A DNA stretch of 64,000 nucleotides from Akkermansiaceae bacterium. Its GTDB lineage: Bacteria > Verrucomicrobiota > Verrucomicrobiia > Verrucomicrobiales > DEV007. The position numbers and the translations under genes are program-made. The stretch is from the NCBI GenBank assembly GCA_024233085.1, contig JACKQC010000011.1:104898-168897 (forward strand). Reading direction: 5' to 3'. A model generated the notes under the pieces. The model ran no database searches and had not been told where the DNA came from. It saw only the letters and a program-made list of their open reading frames with translations. Numbering within the stretch: position 1 is the first letter of the stretch; each line of letters begins with the position of its first letter. Shown here one piece after another: positions 34,295 through 43,228 of this stretch.

Positions 34295-35566
34295 ATGACC
34301 TCGCAGACCCATACCACCCGGCTCGGAAACGGCGTTCGCGTCGCCACCGTCGAGATGCCGCACATGCAGAGCGCCGCGGTGGGATTCTGGACCGGCACCG
34401 GGAGCCGCCACGAGCGGGACGAGGAGAACGGGGTCGCCCATTTCATCGAGCACCTGCTTTTCAAGGGAACCGCCCGACGCTCGGCGGAGACGATTTCCCG
34501 CGAAATCGAGCGGCTCGGCGCGACACTGGACGCCTTCACTTCGGAGGAACAAACCTGTTACCACGCCCGCGGTCCGGCGGAAAAGCTCGAGCCCATGCTC
34601 GAAACGATCGCCGATTTTTTCCAGCACCCGCGTTTCGATCCCGGCGACATCGATAACGAGCGGGGTGTCATTCGGGAGGAAATCGCAATGGGGCGCGACC
34701 TGCCGGCGCAGCAGTTGGAGGATCTCACCAGCGCCGCCGCGTGGCCGGACCATCCGCTCGGCCGGCCCATCACGGGCACCCCGGAAAGCCTCCGGCGGCT
34801 CGACGAGAGCGTCGTCCGGCGCTTTCACCGGGCGGCCTATCAGGGCAGTCAGACGGTGGTGTCGGTGGCCGGCCGCGTCACCCACGACGCGGTGGTGCGC
34901 CTCATCGAGCGCGAGTTCGCCGACTTTCCCGCCGGCGCGCCGATGGTGGCCGAGCCCGCGCCGTCGCCGCGACCGGGCTTCGCCTTCGAGGCGCGCGAGG
35001 ATGTCGAGCAGGTTCATCTCGACATCGGTTTTCACGGCTGTCATCGGCACGACCCGGAGCGATACGCCGAAAAGCTGCTCAATGTGTTGCTGGGCGAGAA
35101 CATGAGTTCACGCCTCTTCCAGGAACTTCGCGAGCGCGAGGGCATCTGCTACGAGGTGCAGAGCGACACCATGACCTTCGACGACGCGGGATTTCTCCAT
35201 CTCTATGTGGCGCTCGCCCCGGAGAACCTGCCCGCCACGCTGGCGTCGGTCGGCCGCATCCTCGGGGATTTTCGCGAAAGGCCGCCCGCCGGGGCGGAAC
35301 TCGAGGAGGCGAAGGCTTATCTGATCGGACAAAGCCGCATCGCTTTGGAAAACACGGTCTCCGAAATGATGTGGGCCGGCGAAACGCTGCTCGCCCATGA
35401 CGAGGTGCTCGATCCCGAAATCGTCCACGCCCGAATCGAAGCCGTCACCCCGCCGGCGGTGCGCGCGATCGCCGGGCGCCTTTTTCGGCCGGACAACCTG
35501 GTCGTCAGCGCGGTGGGGTCGAAGAAATGCCGCCCCGTCCTCGAGGATTGGCGCGCCGTCTTTTGA
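34295..35566 (+). CDS. M16 family processing-type zinc peptidase
   Basis: 423 residues, no signal peptide. HxxEH zinc motif at H49/E52/H53 (GVAHFIEHLLFKGTARRS), the third ligand Glu in DNERGVIREEIAMGRD, and the second-lobe GLY-rich/Arg region NVLLGENMSSRLFQELREREG. It resembles the mitochondrial-processing-peptidase-like YmxG/PqqL-small class of bacteria. Likely cytoplasmic. Start ATG 34295 where similarity starts. 101 bp follow the metallohydrolase gene, so an operon with it is possible. Confidence 0.92.
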   Translation: MTSQTHTTRLGNGVRVATVEMPHMQSAAVGFWTGTGSRHERDEENGVAHFIEHLLFKGTARRSAETISREIERLGATLDAFTSEEQTCYHARGPAEKLEPMLETIADFFQHPRFDPGDIDNERGVIREEIAMGRDLPAQQLEDLTSAAAWPDHPLGRPITGTPESLRRLDESVVRRFHRAAYQGSQTVVSVAGRVTHDAVVRLIEREFADFPAGAPMVAEPAPSPRPGFAFEAREDVEQVHLDIGFHGCHRHDPERYAEKLLNVLLGENMSSRLFQELREREGICYEVQSDTMTFDDAGFLHLYVALAPENLPATLASVGRILGDFRERPPAGAELEEAKAYLIGQSRIALENTVSEMMWAGETLLAHDEVLDPEIVHARIEAVTPPAVRAIAGRLFRPDNLVVSAVGSKKCRPVLEDWRAVF

Positions 35567-35628
35567 GACCGCAATTCCCCGCCGGGGTGGACCGGCGTCG
35601 CCAAACTCGCTATAGATGGCGGTCAGTC

Positions 35629-37710
35629 ATGAACCGCCCCCCACGATACGTCCTTCTCGTTCTTCTCGTTCTTCTCGCCGCCCACGGTTTCGGGCCCTCG
35701 GCGCTGCGCGCCGAAGTTGTCCGGGCCGAGATTCTGGAGCGGGCTCCCTTCGCGGATGGCCGCGTTTTTGGCGCGGCGGGCGCCTACGAACGGCTCCGCG
35801 GCCGTCTGTTCGTCGAGGTCGATCCCGACGCACCCGCCAACGCGACGATTCACGATCTGAAACGCGCCCCGCGCAACGCACGCGGCCGGGTGGAATGCTG
35901 GACGGATTTCTTCCTGCTCGCGCCCGCCGACCCGCGAAAGGGAAACGGCCGCCTGCTCCACGATGTCAACAACCGCGGCAACATGCTCGCCCTGTGGACC
36001 TTCAACCGCGGCGCGGAACGGACCAACGCCCCCTCGACAGCGGCGCACGCGGGCGACGGATTTCTGATGCGGCTCGGTTATGCCGTCCTGTGGTGCGGCT
36101 GGAACGGCGAGGTGGTCGACGACGGCACCCATCGCCTGCTCACGGGGTTGCCCATCGCGATCGGCGAGAACGGAGGAACGATCTCCGGTCCCGCGCATCT
36201 CGAATTCTGCACCGCGGAGAAAGTTTTCAGCCGCGCGTTTTCGTGGAGTCCGTGGGGCGTGTCGGCCGCCTTTCCGCCCGCCGATTCCGATCCGGCGAAA
36301 GCCACCCTGACCATGCGACCGAGCCGGGACGAGCCCGCGACGGCGATTCCGCCGACGGACTGGGCCTTCGGCCGTTGGGAAAACGAGGCGCTGGTTCCCG
36401 ACCCGACCTCGCTCTATGTGAAGGCCGGATTTCGTCCGGGCTGGCTTTACGATCTCGTTTACACGGCGAAAGAACCCCGCGTCACCGGCCTCGGGATGGC
36501 GGCGATGCGGGACTGCGTGTCGTTTTTCCGAAATGGCGAGAAAGAATCGGGGGGCGCGCCGAATCCGCTCGCCGGAGCGATCGACAAGACCATTGTGTTC
36601 GGCATCTCGCAGTCGGGCCGGCTCATCCACCACTTTCTCCACGATGGCCTGAACACCGACGAGGCGGGTCGCGCGGTCTTCGACGGCGCGCTGATCCATG
36701 TCGCCGGCGCGGGCAAGGGCATGTTCAACTTTCGTTTTCGGATGACGACCGAATACGGCACCCAGCATGAAGGAAACCTGTCCGGCTCGGAGTTTTTCCC
36801 CCTCGCGCCGCTGCCCCAGACCGATCCGGTGACGGGCGAAACGGGCGACACCCTGGCCCGGGCGCGCGCCTCGGGTCATGCGCCGAAAATCATTTTCACC
36901 CAGACCTCGACCGAGTATTGGAACCGCGCGGCGTCGCTGTTGCACACCGATGTCGCCGGCAACACCGATCTCGACCTGCCCAAAGACGTCCGACTCTACC
37001 TCGTCGCCGGCGCCCAGCATCTCGGCGGCGGGGAGAACACGCCCGGCAACTGCCGGCAACCGCGCAACAACCTCGACGACCGCGGCCCCATTCTCCGCGC
37101 CATGCTCGTCAATCTCGACCGCTGGGTTTCCGACGACACCCCTCCCCCGCCCAGCCGCTATCCGCGAATCGACGACGGCACGCTGATCGATCCGATCGCG
37201 TTTCGTGGGCAATTCCCGAAGATTCCCGGCGTCGATTTGCCGGAAAAGCATTACGTGCCGCGCCGGCTCGATTTCGGTCCCCGCTTTTTGAGCGAGGGCA
37301 TCCCCGACATCCTTCCGCCCAAGGTGAGCGAACCCTTCCGTGCCCTCGTCCCCGCCGTCGATGCCGATGGCAACGAGATCGCCGGCATCCGCCTCCCCGA
37401 GGTCGCCGTGCCGCTCGGCACCTACACGGGCTGGAATCTCCGCGCGAAAGATCTCGGCGCCGACGGCGCGCTCGGTGGCCTGGAGGGAATGTTTCTCCCC
37501 TTCGCGGCGACGGCCGAGGAACGAAGCCAGACCGGGGACCCGCGGGAGGCGATCCGGGAACGCTACCCGACCCGCGCCGACTACCTCGCCCGCCTGACCG
37601 ACGCCGCCCTCGCCCTGAAACGCGACGGCTTTCTCCTCGACGAAGACGTCGTGGCCATCCTCAGCGCGGCGGCGGAACGCTCGGCGAAAGAACCTTGGCC
37701 GACCGATTGA
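35629..37710 (+). CDS. Secreted alpha/beta-hydrolase domain protein (Abhydrolase_10-like)
   Basis: 693 residues. Signal peptide with a repetitive LLVLLVLLAAH core encoded by a tandem CTTCTCGTT repeat. Body shows VFGAAGAYERLRGRLFVEVD, LLHDVNNRGN, AVLWCGWNGEV, the nucleophile elbow GISQSGRLIHHFL and a late catalytic His in VAGAQHLGGGENTPGNC, as in the large uncharacterised alpha/beta-hydrolase family of soil bacteria. Substrate unknown. ATG 35629. Its last 50 bp overlap the end of the convergent sulfatase gene. Confidence 0.85.
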   Translation: MNRPPRYVLLVLLVLLAAHGFGPSALRAEVVRAEILERAPFADGRVFGAAGAYERLRGRLFVEVDPDAPANATIHDLKRAPRNARGRVECWTDFFLLAPADPRKGNGRLLHDVNNRGNMLALWTFNRGAERTNAPSTAAHAGDGFLMRLGYAVLWCGWNGEVVDDGTHRLLTGLPIAIGENGGTISGPAHLEFCTAEKVFSRAFSWSPWGVSAAFPPADSDPAKATLTMRPSRDEPATAIPPTDWAFGRWENEALVPDPTSLYVKAGFRPGWLYDLVYTAKEPRVTGLGMAAMRDCVSFFRNGEKESGGAPNPLAGAIDKTIVFGISQSGRLIHHFLHDGLNTDEAGRAVFDGALIHVAGAGKGMFNFRFRMTTEYGTQHEGNLSGSEFFPLAPLPQTDPVTGETGDTLARARASGHAPKIIFTQTSTEYWNRAASLLHTDVAGNTDLDLPKDVRLYLVAGAQHLGGGENTPGNCRQPRNNLDDRGPILRAMLVNLDRWVSDDTPPPPSRYPRIDDGTLIDPIAFRGQFPKIPGVDLPEKHYVPRRLDFGPRFLSEGIPDILPPKVSEPFRALVPAVDADGNEIAGIRLPEVAVPLGTYTGWNLRAKDLGADGALGGLEGMFLPFAATAEERSQTGDPREAIRERYPTRADYLARLTDAALALKRDGFLLDEDVVAILSAAAERSAKEPWPTD

Positions 37711-39034
37711 CGTCCCCGTTCCAGGCGGACCACGCGGACTCGAGGTCCGCCACCGTCCCGGGCCTCTCGGTCGCCAGGTCCCGGCTTTCGCCCGGATCGT
37801 CGCCGAGGTGATACAGCTCGGTCTTTTTTCCGAGTCCGCAGAGCTTCCACGGTCCCCGGCGGACCGCTCGCAGCGATTTCATGCGCCAGAAAAGCGTCCG
37901 CTCGGGTAGCGCCTCGCTCCGAAGCAAAAGCGGGCCGAGATCGACGCCGTCGAGAGCGAGGTCGTTCGTCGCGATCCCGGCGAAGGCGGCCACGGTCGGA
38001 AAGAAATCGGTCGAATGGCCGAGCGCGTCCGTCACCGCCGGCGCGATCCGGCCGGGCCACGCGATAATCGTCGGCACCCGGTGGCCGCCCTCGTAAATCT
38101 CGGCCTTCTGCCCTCGAAAAGGACCGTTGCTGGAGATTCGGCGAAAATTTTTCCCGTAGGAGACGTAACCGCCGTTGTCGGACGTGAAAATAACGAGCGT
38201 GTTTTCCGAAAGCCCCTCGTTTTTCAGGGTCGCGAGGATCCGGCCGACGCCGGCGTCGAGGGCCTCGACCATCGCCTTCACATGCGGCGCGACATTTTCC
38301 GGATCCGGAATGACGCCCCACTTGTCTTCGGCGTAATCCGTTCCCTTTTGCCGGTGCGGCGGGTCGTTCGGACCCTGCCAAGGAAAGTGGATGGCGAGGT
38401 GTGGCAGGTAGAGAAAAAAAGGCCGGTTTCCCGCCCGGCATCGCTTCATGAATTCGATGCCGTAGTCGGTCAACAAATCCGTGGTGTAGCCGGTGTCCAT
38501 TTCGATTCGGTTTTCCCGCCACCAATCTTCGCGGCCGCCTCGATCGATGTGGGTGTGGTGATCGCCGTCCCCCGAGGCGAGGCCGCGGAATTCGTCGAAC
38601 CCCTGATCCGGCGGCAACCAGGGCGGATGATAACCGAGATGCCACTTTCCGAAGCACGCGGTGGCATGGCCGCGTTGACGCAACACCTCGGCCAACGTGA
38701 CGGCGGCGTGCGGCAGGCCCTCGTCGCGCCCGGTCTCACCCGAGAGCGCTCCGTCGAATTGCGGCCCGAACCGCTGTTGGTAGCGCCCAGTCAGCAGCGC
38801 CGCCCGGGTCGGCGTGCACATCGGCCCGGCGGAGTGGAAGTCGGTGAATCGCACGCCCGCCGCCGCCAGCGCGTCGATGTGCGGCGTCCGGTTGACGGCG
38901 CTTCCATAACAGCCGAGATCGCCATAACCCAGGTCATCCGCCACGATGAGCACGATGTTGGGTCGCCCGGTCGCCAGAGCCGCCCCGTCGAAGATCGTGG
39001 CCAGGAACAAAAACAGTGGAAAGAATCGAAACAT
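37661..39034 (-). CDS. Secreted type I sulfatase (formylglycine-dependent)
   Basis: 457 residues with signal peptide (FRFFPLFLFLATIFDGAALA). The sulfatase signature C-T-P-T-R at Cys73 (AGPMCTPTRAALLTGRYQQRFG) is the site turned into formylglycine by a maturase; metal ligands D33/D34 (IVADDLGYGDLG), FGKWHLGY and FTSDNGGY are present. It removes sulfate from a polysaccharide or other ester outside the cytoplasm. No maturase gene is in the window. ATG 39034 (a GTG 6 bp upstream is in frame). Overlaps the convergent hydrolase gene by 50 bp. Confidence 0.93.
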   Translation of the reverse strand: MFRFFPLFLFLATIFDGAALATGRPNIVLIVADDLGYGDLGCYGSAVNRTPHIDALAAAGVRFTDFHSAGPMCTPTRAALLTGRYQQRFGPQFDGALSGETGRDEGLPHAAVTLAEVLRQRGHATACFGKWHLGYHPPWLPPDQGFDEFRGLASGDGDHHTHIDRGGREDWWRENRIEMDTGYTTDLLTDYGIEFMKRCRAGNRPFFLYLPHLAIHFPWQGPNDPPHRQKGTDYAEDKWGVIPDPENVAPHVKAMVEALDAGVGRILATLKNEGLSENTLVIFTSDNGGYVSYGKNFRRISSNGPFRGQKAEIYEGGHRVPTIIAWPGRIAPAVTDALGHSTDFFPTVAAFAGIATNDLALDGVDLGPLLLRSEALPERTLFWRMKSLRAVRRGPWKLCGLGKKTELYHLGDDPGESRDLATERPGTVADLESAWSAWNGDVNRSAKVLSPSVPPPR

Positions 39035-39189
39035 CGTCACGGAATGGCTCGCGGAGGGGGGCGGGAAAGGATCGAGCGGCGAGCGAGCGGATTCAACGGA
39101 TTCACGCGTCCCGGCGATAGCGCGACCCCGTGAGCCGGTTCGCCTCGCCCGTTCCCGCCGAACGCGATATTTTTCCGGAACCGCCCATT

Positions 39190-40467
39190 ATGAAACGCCC
39201 CTTCATCCCGCTCGTTCTTGCTTCGTTCCTTTCGTTCGCGAATTCGGCCTCCGCCGATTCCTGGCCGGCCTGGCGCGGCGGAGCGTCCGGCACCGGCGAA
39301 ACCCGCGAAACCGACCTGCCCCTCGATTGGGGGAAGGACAAAAACATTCGCTGGCGTGTCGCCCTGCCCGAGGCGGGAAATTCGACGCCCGTCGTCTTTG
39401 GCGATCGCGTTTTCGTCACCCAGGCCGTCACTCCGGAAAAATGGCGCGGCCTGTTGTGTTTCGACCGCAAAGACGGCTCGCTGGTTTGGAAAACCGGAAT
39501 CGTCCACGAAAAGGATGAACCCACCCACAAGGCGAACCCCTACTGCTCGGCTTCGCCCGTCACGGACGGAAAGATCGTCGTCGCCTCCCACGGCTCCGCC
39601 GGGGTGGCGGCCTGCGATTTCGAGGGGAGAGAACTTTGGCGGCGGGATTTCGGCCCGCTCGTCCACACGTGGGGAAACTCGACCTCGCCCGTGCTCCACG
39701 GCGACCTCGTCATCCATTACCACGGCCCGGCGAAAAACGCCGTGCTCTACGGATTGGACAAACAAACCGGCAAGACCGTTTGGGAATGGAAGGAACCGGT
39801 CTGGAAACCGGAGAAACGCACCGACGGCTTTCAGGGGCGCGACGGCGAGGGGGTCATCGGCAGTTGGAGCACGCCCATCGTTGTGAACACCGGCGCGCGC
39901 GACGAACTCATCATGAGTTTTCCGATGGAAGTGAAGGCCTTCGACCCGGCGTCCGGCGAGGAACTCTGGACCTGCGGCGGGCTGAACCCCTTGGTTTACG
40001 CGTCGCCGGTTTACGAGGACGGCATCGTGGTCGCGATGGGCGGTTATTACGGCAATTCCATCGCGGTGAAGACCGGCGGCAACGGCGATGTCACCGAAAC
40101 TCACCGGCTCTGGCGCCTCGTCCGCCACAACGGCGGCATCGGCACCGGCGTCGTGAAGGGCGGGTACTCCTACTACCACGATTCCGGCGGCGTCGTGTAT
40201 TGCGACGACATCCGGACGGGCGAGACAGTGTGGAAGGAACGCCTCCCCGGCGCCGGGAAATCATGGGGCTCCTTCGCGCGCGCGGGCGACCGCATCTACA
40301 CCCTCAGCCAGGCCGGTGACACCGTCGTGTTCCGGGCGAACCCGGGGAAGTTCGAGGTGCTCGCCCGGAGCGAACTCGGCGAGCAGACCAACGCGTCGCC
40401 CGCCATTTCCGACGGCGAGATTTTTCTCCGCACCCACGAGGCGCTGTGGTGCGTGGGGAACGAGTGA
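39190..40467 (+). CDS. Secreted PQQ-type beta-propeller repeat protein
   Basis: 425 residues with signal peptide (MKRPFIPLVLASFLSFANSA). Opens with WPAWRGGASGTGETRETDLP, typical of the PVC PQQ-like propeller family, then repeated blades (LLCFDRKDGSLVWKTGI, VLYGLDKQTGKTVWEWKEPV, KAFDPASGEELWTCGG, VYCDDIRTGETVWKERLP). A structural or binding protein of the cell envelope; enzyme activity is not implied. ATG 39190, divergent from the sulfatase with 155 bp between. Confidence 0.88.
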   Translation: MKRPFIPLVLASFLSFANSASADSWPAWRGGASGTGETRETDLPLDWGKDKNIRWRVALPEAGNSTPVVFGDRVFVTQAVTPEKWRGLLCFDRKDGSLVWKTGIVHEKDEPTHKANPYCSASPVTDGKIVVASHGSAGVAACDFEGRELWRRDFGPLVHTWGNSTSPVLHGDLVIHYHGPAKNAVLYGLDKQTGKTVWEWKEPVWKPEKRTDGFQGRDGEGVIGSWSTPIVVNTGARDELIMSFPMEVKAFDPASGEELWTCGGLNPLVYASPVYEDGIVVAMGGYYGNSIAVKTGGNGDVTETHRLWRLVRHNGGIGTGVVKGGYSYYHDSGGVVYCDDIRTGETVWKERLPGAGKSWGSFARAGDRIYTLSQAGDTVVFRANPGKFEVLARSELGEQTNASPAISDGEIFLRTHEALWCVGNE

Positions 40468-40499
40468 GCGGCCTCGCGTTCGGCGCGGGTCGAAACCGC

Positions 40500-40766
40500 T
40501 TATTCGGCTGCCGCGGCCGCGTGCTGCACCGGGATCGTCGACTCTTGGGCCTGGGCAACGGGGACCTTGATCCCGTCCACGAATTCGGTGACCCTCAATG
40601 GAAAAACCTTGCGATCACCATCAATGGAAACGAAAAACTTGGCGGTCCCCTTTGCGATCGCGGCGGGCTCGTTCAGAATCAAAAAGTCGCCTCCCGATTG
40701 GGCAACCTCATGTAGCTTTCCGAATGAAAGCAACTGCATTGTGACGATGGAAGTATGACCGGCCAT
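40500..40766 (-). CDS. Small conserved-looking protein of unknown function
   Basis: 88 residues from the ATG at 40766 or 79 from the ATG at 40739 (MQLLSFGKLHEVAQSGGDFL). Composition is balanced, with a strand-rich core (FLILNEPAAIAKGTAKFFVS, VFPLRVTEFVDGIKVPVAQ) and an Ala-rich tail, which does not look like a shadow frame. I do not recognise the family. Its upstream start would overlap the start codon of the divergent kinase-like gene by 2 bp, so 40739 may be the true start. Confidence 0.6.
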   Translation of the reverse strand: MAGHTSIVTMQLLSFGKLHEVAQSGGDFLILNEPAAIAKGTAKFFVSIDGDRKVFPLRVTEFVDGIKVPVAQAQESTIPVQHAAAAAE

Positions 40767-41247
40767 GGATGATCGAAGACTTGCAGATTTCCTTCACGTT
40801 AACAGCTTGAAATTCGATCGGCAACTCGGTTTCGGAATTCATGGCAAAGTCTTCTCGGTAAATTCCCCCGGCTTTCCCGCCCCCGTCGCGCTGAAGATTT
40901 TCGACGACGACGCCCCATTCGAGCGCGAATTGGCGGTCTTTCAAAGGCTCGGGCAACTTTCGATTTCGCGAATCGGAAAATTTCAAGTTCCCGCACTCCT
41001 GCGCCACGATCCCGATCGATCGATCATCCTCATGACCCTCGTCCAGCGCCCTTTTTGTCTCGATTTCGCCAGCGCCTACCTCGACGAGTTGCCCCCCTGG
41101 TTTCCGCCCTTTGACGAGGCCTGGCACGCGGAAAAGGAGGCGCAGTTTGGCGCCGACGACTGGCCCGAAGTCCTGGCCGCGGTGCGCGAGCTGGAAAGCC
41201 TCGGAATTCTCCAGACCGACGTGTCTCCAAGCAACATCGCCGTGTGA
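40765..41247 (+). CDS. Short protein-kinase-fold protein ending at the catalytic loop
   Basis: 160 residues. A kinase-like glycine loop LGFGIHGKVFSV (21-32), ATP-site Lys44 in VALKIFDDD and Glu53/55 are followed by a C-lobe fragment ending LGILQTDVSPSNIAV: D152 and N157 match the catalytic-loop HxD...N pattern, with Thr in the His position. The chain stops right there, so DFG and the rest of the C-lobe are absent. It may be a genuine minimal kinase-like family or a truncated one; no frameshift is visible after the stop. ATG 40765. Confidence 0.65.
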   Translation: MDDRRLADFLHVNSLKFDRQLGFGIHGKVFSVNSPGFPAPVALKIFDDDAPFERELAVFQRLGQLSISRIGKFQVPALLRHDPDRSIILMTLVQRPFCLDFASAYLDELPPWFPPFDEAWHAEKEAQFGADDWPEVLAAVRELESLGILQTDVSPSNIAV

Positions 41248-41313
41248 CCGCGGCGAAGCCATCCCGCCGGCGCCGGATTGGCGGAGCCCGCGAAAACATG
41301 TTACCTTCCGCCC

Positions 41314-41937
41314 ATGAAACCCGCGGGCGCCGGCGCCGTGCTCGGTCCCGTTTCCTGGGATCGAATGAGCCAGGGCATCGAAAAAGTCAAAGACCGTCTT
41401 CGCCGCGCCGCCGCGGCGCTGGACGCCGCCGGCGTCGACTATGCGGTCATCGGGGGAAATGCGGTGGCCGCCTGGGTTTCGCGGGTCGATGACTCCGTCG
41501 TCCGCGCCACCCGCGACGTCGATCTGCTGGTCCGCCGGGCGGACATGAAAGCCATCGAGTCGGCGATGGAAAACGCCGGCTTTCTTCACCGCACGGCCTC
41601 CATTCTCGGTGGAAACGGAAGCATCGAAATGTTCCTCGACGGCCCCGGAGCCAAGGCGCGCGATGCGGTCCACCTCATCTTCGCCGGCGAAAAAATCGGC
41701 GCCGACGCCCTCGAGCCCTCGCCTGACGTCGCTCAAGTCGATCCCGGCAACGCGGAATTCCGCCTCATCGATCTTGCGGCGCTGGTGACGATGAAACTGA
41801 CCTCCTACCGCGATAAAGACCGCGTCCACCTCCGCGACATGCTTGAAATCGGCCAGATCGACGAGACCTGGCTCGACCGGGTTCCGCCTTCGCTTCGCGA
41901 TCGCCTGCGGGCGCTCATTGACGACCCGGATGGCTAA
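41314..41937 (+). CDS. Nucleotidyltransferase-fold protein
   Basis: 207 residues. GGNAVAAWVSR (47-57) followed by RATRDVDLLV (65-74), with the metal-binding pair D68/D70, is the core of the polymerase-beta-type nucleotidyltransferase fold; HLIFAGEKIG and the helical LIDLAALVTMKLTSYRDKDR, HLRDMLEIGQID match the AbiEii-like/DUF6036 class. No HEPN partner is adjacent; the kinase-like gene lies 66 bp upstream and may be co-transcribed. Function unknown; related proteins occur in toxin-antitoxin and antibiotic-modifying systems. ATG 41314. Confidence 0.75.
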   Translation: MKPAGAGAVLGPVSWDRMSQGIEKVKDRLRRAAAALDAAGVDYAVIGGNAVAAWVSRVDDSVVRATRDVDLLVRRADMKAIESAMENAGFLHRTASILGGNGSIEMFLDGPGAKARDAVHLIFAGEKIGADALEPSPDVAQVDPGNAEFRLIDLAALVTMKLTSYRDKDRVHLRDMLEIGQIDETWLDRVPPSLRDRLRALIDDPDG

Positions 41938-41958
41938 GCCAGAACGGTCGCCCGGCCT

Positions 41959-43053
41959 TCATTTCGCCGGCGCGTCCCACACCGTGACGCCGAGGTGATA
42001 GCCCTCGTGGTCCGGCGTCCGGTTCGCGTACCAGGCCGTCACGATTTTTCCATTCGGCAACTGCACGCTCGACGGATAGCCGCAATCGGCCCCGTCCGTC
42101 ACCGCCGCGATTCGCAAGGGCTCGCCCCAGGTCCGACCGTCGTCGTCGCTGAGCTTCGCGAGCACGCCGCGGCGGCCGTCGACCCGGACGCCATAGCTCA
42201 ACAGCAGGCGCCCGTCCTTCAATTTCGCGAGCTGGCCGTTGATTTCGTTCTTTTCGGTGACGCGTTCCGGCCCCGTCCACGTCGCGCCGTTGTCGTCGCT
42301 GCGGAAAAGTTCCATCGCGTCGATCCGCGCCGCCGCGAGCCACTTGTCGCCGCCGAGCGGAAAGATGTCCGTCTCGTTGTGTTTCGGTCCGATGATGGAA
42401 ACCGCGCGCCAGGTCGAGCCGTCGTCGTCGCTTTGGAAATGCCAGGAGCGCCAGCCCTTCGTCTTCGTCGACTTCGACGGATCGACGAATTCGCCCTGGT
42501 AACACGACGTGTGCAGGGCGCCGTCCTCGCCCGCCCAGATGTCGCCAAAGGGAATGTGCTCCGACCAATCGCCCTCGGCGGCCGGAAAGGCGTCGCGCTT
42601 CTCCCAGGTCCGGCCGCCGTCCTTCGACCGCGACACCCAGCTTCTCAGAATATTGTCCCGAAAAGGCGCCTGCTTGGGCCGCTCGTCCTGTTTCACATCC
42701 GTCCATCCCGAGCACAGCACGACGAGATCCCCGTTCCTCGCGAGGCCGGCGGCGTGGTTCATCCGCACCGTGCGGGGATCGTGAGCCGTGACCGTCGAGC
42801 GCTTTTCCCACACCAGCCCGTCGCGGCTGGCGTAACAATCGATGTCCCCCTCCCGCGTGCCGTGGGCCGGTTGATTGAAAAAGACCGCGATCACCGTGCC
42901 GTCCGGCATCAGCGTCAGGTTCGGCCAGGCGCAGACGTTTTCGACGGCGACGACGCGCTCGGCGTTCGCCGGTTCCCTTTCCGAAGCCGTCGCCAATTCG
43001 CGGAGGGAAAAAGTTCCGACCCACAGCAAGCCAAATACGAAAATCGCTCTCAT
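41959..43053 (-). CDS. Secreted sialidase-like BNR-repeat protein
   Basis: 364 residues with signal peptide (MRAIFVFGLLWVGTFSLREL). Four Asp-box motifs (SKDGGRTWEKR, SDDDGSTWRAV, SDDNGATWTGP, SDDDGRTWGEP) define the six-bladed sialidase propeller. Catalytic residues cannot be confirmed by eye. PVC genomes carry many such proteins of unknown substrate. ATG 43053, preceding the signal peptide; the frame runs open 63 bp further. Divergent from Gfo/Idh, with palindromic repeat copy 5 between. Confidence 0.85.
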   Translation of the reverse strand: MRAIFVFGLLWVGTFSLRELATASEREPANAERVVAVENVCAWPNLTLMPDGTVIAVFFNQPAHGTREGDIDCYASRDGLVWEKRSTVTAHDPRTVRMNHAAGLARNGDLVVLCSGWTDVKQDERPKQAPFRDNILRSWVSRSKDGGRTWEKRDAFPAAEGDWSEHIPFGDIWAGEDGALHTSCYQGEFVDPSKSTKTKGWRSWHFQSDDDGSTWRAVSIIGPKHNETDIFPLGGDKWLAAARIDAMELFRSDDNGATWTGPERVTEKNEINGQLAKLKDGRLLLSYGVRVDGRRGVLAKLSDDDGRTWGEPLRIAAVTDGADCGYPSSVQLPNGKIVTAWYANRTPDHEGYHLGVTVWDAPAK

Positions 43054-43148
43054 CCGCGAAGCATCTCCGATTCGGAGCCTCGAAGTCGATCCCGCCATCG
43101 CGCCGCAAAATGCCATCCCGCCATCGCGGACGCTCTCAATGGCGACTC

Positions 43149-43179
43149 AACAGGGTATGGTCACCGACCCAACCCTGTT
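43149..43179. repeat. 31-bp palindromic intergenic repeat, copy 5
   Basis: AACAGGGTATGGTC / GACCCAACCCTGTT with loop ACC. The only copy lying between divergent genes (sialidase-like and Gfo/Idh), so it cannot be just a terminator. Confidence 0.9.
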
Positions 43180-43228
43180 TGGTTTTCCCGCTGAAAACTG
43201 ATAACCGAACGCTGAAAACTCATTCGCC

